This document shows, piece by piece, positions 9,723 through 17,333 of a stretch of 64,000 bases of DNA. The translations under genes were made by a program, and so were the position numbers. How positions within the stretch are numbered: the first letter of the stretch is position 1; each line of letters opens with the position of its first letter. This stretch comes from Tritrichomonas musculus (lineage: Eukaryota > Parabasalia > Tritrichomonadida > Tritrichomonadidae): contig JAPFFF010000006.1 in NCBI GenBank assembly GCA_039105265.1, forward strand, positions 4,278,001-4,342,000, read 5' to 3'. The notes beneath the pieces were generated by a model, which made no database searches, was not told where the DNA came from, and was given only the letters and a program-made list of their open reading frames with translations.

Positions 9723-11957
9723 TTAAATAAACATCTTATCGTATTGAAGGAATTGCATTTCGATTACAAATGAATCCTTAGGAGGTAGTTTGGTTGGACA
9801 ATTATAATGTGCATCACTATAGAAGTCTATCCAAAACCTTTGGTCCATTGAGTTTAACTTGAAGTACTTAATCGGACTATATTCAACATCACTATCTCCA
9901 ATATAGTTATGTAATGCTTGTTCACCAATAGATGAATATATTTTACATGGATGTCTGTCCCATACATTATCAAATACCAACCTCTTACTTAAAGTTGAAT
10001 ACTTCTTAGGGTTATTTTGATAAGCTCCTGTGCCTATATTAAACACATCTGCAAAGTCTTCATTCCAATCACCAATTTGGAAAAAATTGATAAATTGTCT
10101 TGAATCTTCCTCTATATTATCATTATTTTTGGTATATATAATTTCATGAAAACCATTTTTATCATAATATCCATCTGTTTGTATATCTCGATATGCAATT
10201 AATGAATCATTTTGGGAAAATGCATGTCCATATTCTCCATGCATAGCTATCCAAGATTTCATCGCGGTGTTGACAGCGTCAAAGAACCCTCTTAAGTCCC
10301 CTTCCTCTGACACCCAATCAATAACATCAAAATTTGCTATCCATTTCCAAGTAGGCTCTTTTTCATATTCTACTTTGAGCTCGTCCTGGTAGAATTTATC
10401 AAGTAGATCTTGAGTTAAAATAGGGTCGTTTATATTTCCTCCATGTAAAACAAAGTAGGATTTTTGTACTTTAAATATAGTCACATTAAATTCTAATTTG
10501 CGTCTTCTCTTAATGATATGTGCTGAACGAACGCCAACAATAGATTCCCCTTTGTTTGCAGTTGACCATTCTGGTGGGAAATTAAACCAATACCTATTAA
10601 ACTTAGCTTTATCATGTTGAGCATCCTCAAGGAAGTAGGCTGTTTCGATTGGAAGAGGTGTATTACCATCTAGACATTTACGCCAAGCAAAAATACGCCA
10701 AAAAAATTTAATCTTTGGCGTATTTTTTGTCCAGAGGAGTATGAAATGTTATATAAAAAATTTCATGTTCTAAAAAAGAATCTCAAAATTTTTATTTAGC
10801 ATAGAAATATGAAGTATTTGATTAAAATAGATATTCTACTGATATAAATATATTGATATTAATCGTTTTTTAAAAAGAAGTTAATAATTTTAATATGATA
10901 TTTTTATGAATATTTAATAATCTTGGCATGATTTTGCTACTATTTGTTTCAATAAATAGATTTAAGTACTTAATTATGGGAACATTTGAGTTTATCAGTT
11001 ATTTAAAACAAAACTAAATAAATAATAACAATAATTTTAAGAATTTGAGGCTTTATAAAGATAATTATGCATATTTAATGTAATTAAATGCATTTTATTG
11101 AATTTAACAAAGCACATTTATAAGCCAAATATTATAATATTAAAAGTGATAAAAAAGTATCTATTTTCATTTTTAAACAATGAAAATTATAGTGTATGTT
11201 GGTCAAAATATTTGTATTATAATGAATTTTAGTGATATATGGGATTGAGTTTTCCTAATATATGATGTTTGAAAAAATTCCAGAAAAGCACTCATGCATG
11301 GTAAGAAACTGTCACATGAATGTCATATATGTATTCTTTCTCGTTTTTCCTCTTTAAAAAAATGTATTTCATTGTTATATTTAATTGGCGTATTTTTTGG
11401 CGTATTCATACGCCAAAAAAAAATTCTGAAGAATTGAGAGAAAAGTTCTCAAATTTTGAATTGGGCGTATTTTTTGGCGTAAAAATACGCCAAAAGCATT
11501 TTTTCCTTACCATTTCGAAATATCAAAATTTTTATGGTGGATACCTCTTGGCAACAGAATTTCCCATCTGTATATATGTTTATGGCTGATAATACGTAAA
11601 ATTGAAAATCTGTGTTTTTTATATAAAAGATTTTTTGATGTTTTTTTATATGGTGAAATTTAATAAAAATTGACCTTAAAAATTTTAAAATAAAAAATGA
11701 TGTTTTTTTCGTTGAAAAAAGCATAAAAATATAATTATTTAAGAAAATTAGTATTTGTTATTTATTTTACAGTAAAGAAAACATACTTATTTTACAAAAT
11801 CTCTTAATTTTGATAGAAATTAATAACGTTCTTTTTTGGCGTATTAGGCTCTGGCGTGTATTTGATGAAATTTGCCTTGGCGTAAATGTCTATTACCATC
11901 ATTAACTATATTATCTCGATTAGGATAAAGAGTTTTAACACTTGGTGGTAATTCCAT
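9723..11957 (-). pseudogene. Polinton penton-like minor capsid gene, interrupted by an inserted transposon
   Basis: Coding sequence lies on both sides of the element at 10671-11890. The larger, C-terminal part ends at 9723, and the N-terminal part begins MELPPSVKTLYPN at 11957. The beta-rich C-terminal half (FVIEMQFLQYDKMF at its end) and the place beside integrase and protease fit the minor capsid (penton) protein of Polintons, which builds capsid vertices. The family assignment is by position and general character, not by a motif. The gene carries one of the two evident breaks of the Polinton. Confidence 0.6.
10671..11890. mobile_element. Non-autonomous Mutator-like element inserted in the Polinton
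   Basis: The insert is flanked by the same 10 bases, TATTACCATC, at 10661-10670 and 11891-11900. Its ends are inverted copies of GACATTTACGCCAAG. Inside are further copies of GGCGTATTTTTTGGCGTA and its complement, near 10695-10730, 11389-11420, 11463-11495 and 11836-11885. No reading frame of note is present. A 9- to 10-bp duplication suits a Mutator-like (MULE) superfamily element, and the subterminal repeats look like transposase binding sites. The match of the duplication copies suggests a recent insertion. Confidence 0.85.
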
Positions 11958-11978
11958 TTCGAGTTGAATAAAAAGTCT

Positions 11979-13517
11979 TTATTGATATACGACATCTGTT
12001 TCTAATTCATTGTTTTGAAGTTCTCGAAGTATTCTCTTTCTAATATCTGGCATATTGCGTTGTTTAAACTTACCATCTCCTTCATGCAAAAAGGTACGAC
12101 AAGATTCCATTAGAAACACTCCACAATCCTTGTTATTCCTTTGACTAGGTACATCATAATATTTTGCTTTTAACTTACCTGTTCCTGAAATATTGATCCA
12201 CTTATTAAGTGTCTTTACCTCTGGTGCCATTGACTTATTCTCAGAGTCATAGCATTCGATTATTTTCTTTGAATATCGAACAATACATAAAACCCAATGT
12301 TCTCCATCTGAACAAATGGGGACAAATACTTTATCGAAATGTGAAAATGACTGTTTACCTGAGATAGGACTTTTCATCAGTTCATGTATTTTTTCCATAT
12401 CATTAGTCTCATATGCTATAGAAAGGAGGGTATAAAATGCAGTAGGTAAAACCAATATTTTCTTTTTATCAAACTCTGCCTCATTTTGACCAGGTTGTTT
12501 ATTCAATCTCTTTCCTTTTTCATATAGAAGTTTCAAGTAGTCATCAATAACATCTTCGTCTATATTTTCATCATTGACTAAACTCCTCCAATCATGAATC
12601 CTATTATGTCCTTGGTCTACTGTATACTCTCCTGCCTTCTGTGGTGTCATACGGGGTTGTCTTGGAGGAGGACTAGTACCTCGAGAGGTATGTGATGATG
12701 GAAACTGTGGAGGTGGTGATGAAGGAGGAGGAGGTGGAGGTGAAGGTGAACGAGGTCGTTTTGATTTTGTCTTAGGTTGTTTTGATTTTTTCTTAGGTCT
12801 ATCATCCTCGTCTAAATTTGTACTACTTTGAAGTAAAAGTTGAATTCTGTTTGAATTTTTATCCCTTGTTGGTGGCTCAACATTTGTGGGTCGGTTCCTA
12901 CCGATTTTCCTAAGGTTAAGATGATAATCATTTCGATTTAAAGTTGGAGGTCTGGGTAATGGAGCCAATTCTGGTATATCATCTGTTTGAATACCTCTAG
13001 TTTTATATTCTTTCTTATCACTTTTCAATGTTCTTTCTTTCATCTGCTCTCTCAGTTCTCTAGCTGCTTGTTTTTCCTCCTCAGTCTTCATTCGAGATAT
13101 CCTTATGTTGATAATATCGTAATGTAATTTTATCTCTGTTAATATACCTGTTGTTGATTCCTGGAGAGTATATTGATATGGTTTTAATACTGTTATGTAA
13201 TGTCCATGTTCATCTTTATCATCTTGATTTTTCTTAATTGCAAAAACACAACCTGTAAATTTTGCTTTTGGTCTCTCTCTCTTGAGTCTATTAGCAAATT
13301 CAAGTACGTCTTTAAAAGCTATACTAGTATTTAAATATGTCTCATATAATTTTTGTAGATTTATTTGATTATTAGAGAACTTCCATATAGTTTGACCCAA
13401 ACCTCTTGTTAATCTTGCAACATCTCTATCAACTAGTTTAGGTCGAAATTTAAAAGTACCTTGTAGTAGTTGTATTTTATTGTTAGGTTTAGTTTGTGTG
13501 CCTTTATCACTTGTCAT
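11979..13517 (-). CDS. Polinton cysteine protease (adenain/Ulp1-like) with long N-terminal region
   Basis: I read the start at 13517 (MTSDKGTQTKP) rather than an upstream in-frame Met at 13541, because the former leaves a short spacer to the divergent gene. The first 190 residues hold a folded-looking helical domain, then a disordered Pro/Lys-rich linker (SPPPPPPSSPPPQFPSS), then a C-terminal Ulp1/adenain-like peptidase with GEHWVLCIVRY (His), ECYDSENKS (Asp) and NNKDCGVFLMESC (Gln/Asn and Cys region). It is expected to process capsid precursors. TQT at residues 7-9 and RGIQTD further on resemble LC8 ligands. Confidence 0.85.
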   Translation of the reverse strand: MTSDKGTQTKPNNKIQLLQGTFKFRPKLVDRDVARLTRGLGQTIWKFSNNQINLQKLYETYLNTSIAFKDVLEFANRLKRERPKAKFTGCVFAIKKNQDDKDEHGHYITVLKPYQYTLQESTTGILTEIKLHYDIINIRISRMKTEEEKQAARELREQMKERTLKSDKKEYKTRGIQTDDIPELAPLPRPPTLNRNDYHLNLRKIGRNRPTNVEPPTRDKNSNRIQLLLQSSTNLDEDDRPKKKSKQPKTKSKRPRSPSPPPPPPSSPPPQFPSSHTSRGTSPPPRQPRMTPQKAGEYTVDQGHNRIHDWRSLVNDENIDEDVIDDYLKLLYEKGKRLNKQPGQNEAEFDKKKILVLPTAFYTLLSIAYETNDMEKIHELMKSPISGKQSFSHFDKVFVPICSDGEHWVLCIVRYSKKIIECYDSENKSMAPEVKTLNKWINISGTGKLKAKYYDVPSQRNNKDCGVFLMESCRTFLHEGDGKFKQRNMPDIRKRILRELQNNELETDVVYQ

Positions 13518-13532
13518 TTTTATCATTATAAA

Positions 13533-13784
13533 ATGTCTCAATCAGACCGTATGTATATCCTCGTTAGAATTCTATCGAACATCCATGAATATAGTGTAGA
13601 GAGTGATGAAACTAGAAGAAAAAAATTGATGAAGACTATAAAAGAATTATCAGCTCAGTATTTCAAACCTGAACATCTTCAAATAATGAGGATAGATAAT
13701 GATATTGATTTTTTAGGTCGAATTGAACACTTTGCTTTGGAGTTCTTAGAACTATATATAGTTAATCTGCCCTCGCATTTATAA
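13533..13784 (+). CDS. Small helical Polinton protein of unknown function
   Basis: I chose the ATG at 13533 (MSQSDRMYILVRILSNIHEY), giving 83 residues, because an upstream in-frame start at 13470 would overlap the divergent protease start. Only 15 nt separate the two starts, and TCATTA inside that spacer fits an Inr. The protein is helical with no recognised motif. Its 3' end overlaps the convergent HNH gene by about 23 nt. Confidence 0.5.
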   Translation: MSQSDRMYILVRILSNIHEYSVESDETRRKKLMKTIKELSAQYFKPEHLQIMRIDNDIDFLGRIEHFALEFLELYIVNLPSHL

Positions 13785-14097
13785 TTTTGGGCATATCCCT
13801 GTTATAGTTACTATCAGTTGGGGTTATCCATCTTAAGTTGCTTAGATGGTAATCAGCCCTATTCCTATTGATATGGTCTACCTCTATTTTATGTTGTGGG
13901 TCATCATTAGGTATGAACTGTCTTGCTATAAGTACATGTTTCAAGTAGTAGTTGCCATTTAGACATACTCGTATATACCCCTTTATATGTTTTGCATCTT
14001 TGCATATAAAATGATTACTCTTACGTCTTATAGTAAAGGGGTACCTATTCAATATCTCATAGTCGTTAGTAAAGCCTTTGAGTGGTACAAATGACAT
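13762..14097 (-). CDS. HNH (homing-type) endonuclease-like protein in the Polinton
   Basis: This 111-residue protein carries an HNH_3-type core: KIEVDHINRNRADYHLSNLRW, in which D-H-I-N and N-L-R-W are the family hallmarks. It is preceded by a NUMOD4-like segment (YEILNRYPFTIRRKS and GYIRVCLNG...LKHVLIARQFI). Such small proteins act as homing endonucleases or nicking enzymes and are common in phages and large DNA viruses. It may be a guest gene in the element or assist replication or packaging. It is on the same strand as the virion genes but separate from them. Confidence 0.8.
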   Translation of the reverse strand: MSFVPLKGFTNDYEILNRYPFTIRRKSNHFICKDAKHIKGYIRVCLNGNYYLKHVLIARQFIPNDDPQHKIEVDHINRNRADYHLSNLRWITPTDSNYNRDMPKIINARAD

Positions 14098-14148
14098 TTT
14101 CTCACTTTTTGAATAATTTAAATATTTTCATTTCATTTTTATTTTTGT

Positions 14149-14394
14149 ATGAGCAAGTGGGGGACAATCATTGTTGAAGGAATTGATAATAATGGACCTC
14201 GTCATTATCCTCTTGATGACAAAGAAAGAAACATTACCAAGTTCCCAAAGAAAAAAAAGCGATTGGGCTTGTATAAAAACTATTATGAACATCAAGAGAA
14301 AGAAGAAGAAGAGAAAGAAGAACTTCTAGATGTAGGTGTTCAAACTGAAAAAACTGAACTACCTCATATAGACGAACTACTTAGTAAAATTTAA
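14149..14394 (+). CDS. Small acidic Polinton protein with a GVQTE motif
   Basis: This 81-residue protein begins MSKWGTIIVEGID and has an E/K-rich helix (HQEKEEEEKEELLD) followed directly by V-G-V-Q-T-E. TCATTT elements lie about 12-16 nt upstream of the ATG, as expected for an Inr. The QT motif is shared with proteins encoded at 3950-4474 and 11979-13517. Function unknown. Confidence 0.5.
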   Translation: MSKWGTIIVEGIDNNGPRHYPLDDKERNITKFPKKKKRLGLYKNYYEHQEKEEEEKEELLDVGVQTEKTELPHIDELLSKI

Positions 14395-14436
14395 CTTCTT
14401 TTATTTTATTGTTATTTTTTTTTATTTTTGTCTTAA

Positions 14437-14685
14437 ATGAATAGCGCTCTTAACGGACTGAATAATGACGCAGAAGCTTTATATGCAAGATTTAAAGTTA
14501 TTAAAGACAAGATATTTGGAAAATGTATGAATGAAGATGATGATAAAATAGCTAGTCAATTCGATATAATGATAAATATAATCAAGTCATACAAAGAACT
14601 CTTTGAAGACATTGAAAAAGCTAAGTTATTATTGAAGTCAATTGGTGCACGTATCTCTATAGCTGAACATCAAAATAGACTATGA
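14437..14685 (+). CDS. Small helical Polinton protein of unknown function
   Basis: This 82-residue, fully helical protein (MNSALNGLNNDAEALYARFK at the start) is the last gene before the element's terminus. It follows the previous small gene by 42 nt on the same strand. No motif is recognised. Confidence 0.5.
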   Translation: MNSALNGLNNDAEALYARFKVIKDKIFGKCMNEDDDKIASQFDIMINIIKSYKELFEDIEKAKLLLKSIGARISIAEHQNRL

Positions 14686-14799
14686 GGGACCCGAGGTAGT
14701 TGTTTAGGTCCCTAGTAGTACTTCAAGAAAAAACAAGTAGTGGGGACCCGAGGTAGTTGTTTAGGTCCCTAGTAGTACTTCAAGAAAAAACAAGTTGAA
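14686..14799. repeat. 57-bp subterminal tandem repeat of the Polinton
   Basis: Two near-identical copies start at 14686 and 14743 with GGGACCCGAGGTAGTTG and contain TTAGGTCCCTAGTAGTAC. GGGACC and GGTCCC make each copy partly self-complementary. The repeat starts at the stop codon of the last small gene, so it is subterminal to the element end. Confidence 0.85.
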
Positions 14800-14865
14800 G
14801 AAAAATTTTTTTTATTTTTTTTTTTATTTTTTTTATTTTTTTTTATTTTTATTTTTTATTTTTAT

Positions 14866-14935
14866 CACGAGTTCGTGTTGACGTGTGGGCTTAAGCGTAG
14901 CGTGGCCCCGCGGAAACCGACTCGTATATACTACT
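14866..14935. repeat. Probable right terminal inverted repeat of the Polinton
   Basis: After T-rich sequence comes a GC-richer block with CACGAGTTCGTG (a palindrome), AAGCGTAGCG and CCCCGCGG, ending in TATACTACT. Read inward from the end it begins AGTAGTATATACGAG, in line with Polinton ends that start with AG. The partner repeat is outside the window, so the repeat length and the target duplication (GTTTAC on this side) cannot be confirmed. Confidence 0.6.
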
Positions 14936-15730
14936 GTTTACATTCTTTATGCTTTAGACATTTAGAATGATCTCCAGCTAAATGCTGCGAAACTTTTAGC
15001 CACAAAGAAATTTTATCTTCAATTAGTAAATCAATTCTTAAAAGAGCATTAAAGAATCTTTCTAGATGCGATTTTAACCTCTTAATTTTGTCGTTGAATT
15101 GTTCTTTATCCTTTGAAATTTCCTTCGAAAAGATTTTATAGCATGATTTGTATCAATCATTTCCTTAATTTTCCAACCGAGCTCTTCAATTACTTTGCGA
15201 CTTTTACTGTCTTTATCATGGCAATATGCTATGACACGACTATCGCTTTTCCATCGTGGAACTAGAACTTTGAGAGCTTCGACCTCCATTGCGTTCGATG
15301 GTCCTTCAAATTTATCTTTGCCTTGACCTTTTTTGGAGATTATTTCAAAATCTACGATTTTTCCAGATGATACATCAATAAAATCAACAAGACAATGATC
15401 AGCGTTTCGCCTATGCGACCAACTTCCATCGAATGCAATGGAAGAGTTGCTTTTCATTTTCGCTCTCCACTTTTGGCAAGAATTTCTCGCCATCTGAATA
15501 ATAATTTCGGAAATACGCTGTTGAATCTTATAATATGTTGATTCTGCTGGTGGATATATGTCATTCCATAAGAATAAAGCAGAAGCAGTTGTATAGGAAG
15601 AACCTGTAATTAAAATACTGAAAACAAATCGTACAGAATTTAAATATATCGATTGAAGTTTTGGGTTCTTTTGTTCTTTTTTTTTCTCCCGAAGCTTTTG
15701 CATTTTTTCATCAATTTTTTTTGGTGGCAT
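14936..15730 (-). pseudogene. Kolobok-like DDE transposase gene, frameshifted and cut by the Polinton
   Basis: The gene starts MPPKKIDEKMQKLREKK at 15730. It contains a DDE-type core like that of Pfam's Mutator-like domain PF20700/Kolobok: FDGSWSHRR (first Asp), VSSGKIVDFEIISKK, NAMEVEALK, HDKDSKSRK (second Asp) and DTNHAIKSF. Near 15110 a one-base change shifts the frame; the continuation (EQFNDKIKRLKSHLERFF) runs on through a H-x3-G-D-H-S-x-C-x3-H motif to position 14936, where the Polinton begins. The rest of the 3' end should therefore lie beyond the Polinton's other end. The call is from general family resemblance. Confidence 0.75.
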
Positions 15731-15802
15731 TATGAGTTATCTTCAGATAAAAAAGTAAAACAAAATCGTTATATAGTTATGTAATCTTTTATTTTATGTT
15801 AA

Positions 15803-16267
15803 CCAAAATTCTAAACGTACAAAAAATAATGTGGAAATTTGAAAGTACTGCAAATTTTGCAGAGATGCACATAAAAAAATGAAGCATATTCCATTGTCTT
15901 TACTACTATATGAAGTACCTATAATGAGTTTTTCTCATAAAAATACAAAAAATAATGTGGAAAAAAATGAGTTTTTTCTCATAAAAATACAAAAAAAAGT
16001 AATAATAAATATTGATTAAAAAAATATATTTCTATAAAAACTGGTGTATAATCATAATTTCATTATATATTTAATTTCTCTGTTTTTGGCCTTTGTAATC
16101 CTTATAGATATCTCTGTGGTTAAAAAGGTGATCATAAAGGGTATTTGCATCATAACTTGCCATAGCTTGAATATAATGGAATATGCTTCATTTTTTTATG
16201 TGCATCTCTGCAAAATTTGCAGCACTTTCAAATTTCCACATTATTTTTTGTACGTTTAGATTTTTGG
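15803..16267. mobile_element. 465-bp MITE with 93-bp terminal inverted repeats and TTAA duplication
   Basis: The arms 15803-15895 and 16175-16267 are nearly perfect inverted copies (CCAAAATTCTAAACGTAC at the tip). TTAA flanks both sides (15799-15802 and 16268-16271). The interior is AT-rich without a gene. TTAA duplication is used by Kolobok and piggyBac elements, and the Kolobok-like transposase just 70 bp away makes a Kolobok-type MITE likely. Whether its arms are the transposase gene's own ends is not resolved here. Confidence 0.88.
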
Positions 16268-16640
16268 TTAACAAATATTTGGAATATCTGTTAACCAATC
16301 ATACGTTTTTTTATGTAAAGATTTAAAATTTAAAAATAATAGATAGCCTTAAGAATCAGTAATTGCGATTTCATATTTTCCCATGATAATATAAATCATG
16401 ATACTAAAATTTTCACAGAGGGAATTTTTGATATTTTGTTTTGATGGAGAATTAGATATTTTATAATTTTGCTTTTTCAATAATATGAATTCATATTGAA
16501 TATATATATTATTTAAAAAAAATATTAATGTACTAAATAGTAATATAAGATAAAAAATCATTATAAACAAAGATAAAACCATTTTTTATAGCGACCGTTT
16601 AGAGCACACCCTTAATGGCTGATGGGGACTCTTTTTTTTA

Positions 16641-16770
16641 GACTTTTTTTTTGAACAATTTGGTGGAATTTTTACAATATTCAATTTTCAGAAAGCACAT
16701 ATAATTTTTTCAAAATATAATTCAAATTTGAAAGTTGTAAAAGGTCCACCAAATTGTTCAAAAAAAAGTC
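16641..16770. mobile_element. 130-bp MITE with TA target duplication
   Basis: Perfect 26-bp inverted arms (GACTTTTTTTTGAACAATTT at the tip) are flanked by TA at 16639-16640 and 16771-16772. There is no coding sequence. The TA duplication suggests a Tc1/mariner-type origin. Confidence 0.75.
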
Positions 16771-16865
16771 TACGCTTTTTTTGACCTCAAGAAGTTTCAA
16801 TGTCTCTGTGAATTTTAGGTTTTGTTTTGTGATTTTAATATATTTTCTTAAAATGATATATTTTA

Positions 16866-16956
16866 ATCAACATGCACAATATATGTAATTATCTAATTCA
16901 CCTTTGATGATTTAGATTTTACAAATAGCAAATTATATATAATTGTGCATGTTGAT
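16866..16956. mobile_element. 91-bp inverted-repeat element with TA flanks
   Basis: The arms ATCAACATGCACAA at the left and TTGTGCATGTTGAT at the right are inverted copies, with TA on both sides. It is short and non-coding. It could be a MITE or a simple hairpin. Confidence 0.55.
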
Positions 16957-17333
16957 TATACTAGTTAGTTTCTAAAAATATTAATTATGAGAGTCAAAAA
17001 AGAAAATTTCGAAATTCGCATGGTAAATGAATCGTATTTTGTTATTAAAATGTCAATTGCTGAATATTTACATTTGTTTTTGTATTTTAATAAGCATGGC
17101 GTAAGGATATCAGTATTTTTAAATTTGGATGAAATGCACGAAAAAAAATTGTTGAATAGCATTGATAACTTATTAAATTTAAAGTATTAACTCATTTTTT
17201 TATCATATTGTTCTTGCTATAATTGAACAAAAGCTCAGGAAAAAAAAAACTTGGAATATGTTAGGTTTATTGACATGTGAAATAAAAAACTTTGAAAATT
17301 CCAAGTTTGAAATTATTTTCTGCATTATTTTAT
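16957..17333. other. Intergenic, AT-rich
   Basis: Between the small hairpin element and the kinase-like gene lies AT-rich DNA with one 67-codon frame (16987-17190) that I do not support as a gene: it has no recognised family and no clear initiator. Confidence 0.5.

Larger units (their letters stand above)
1..14935 (-). mobile_element. Polinton/Maverick element, right-hand part; left end outside window
   Basis: This is a self-synthesising DNA transposon with virus-like genes. The gene set is diagnostic: a protein-primed-type DNA polymerase, a double-jelly-roll-type major capsid protein, a packaging ATPase, a retroviral-type integrase and an adenain/Ulp1-like protease, mostly on the minus strand and closely packed. 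The base composition is visibly less AT-rich than the flanking host DNA. The right terminus is placed at 14935 because the outward-reading sequence begins AGTAGTATATACG, with the AG start known for Polinton ends, and because transposase coding sequence starts immediately beyond it. The left terminus and its 6-bp duplication are not in the window. The visible part looks nearly whole and young, with about two breaks, one of them an inserted DNA transposon. Confidence 0.93.

Noticed and set aside
16987-17190. 67-codon plus-strand frame (MRVKKENFEIRMVN) before the pseudokinase gene
   Set aside because: No recognised family, no clear Inr, and it lies in AT-rich sequence where frames of this length arise by chance.
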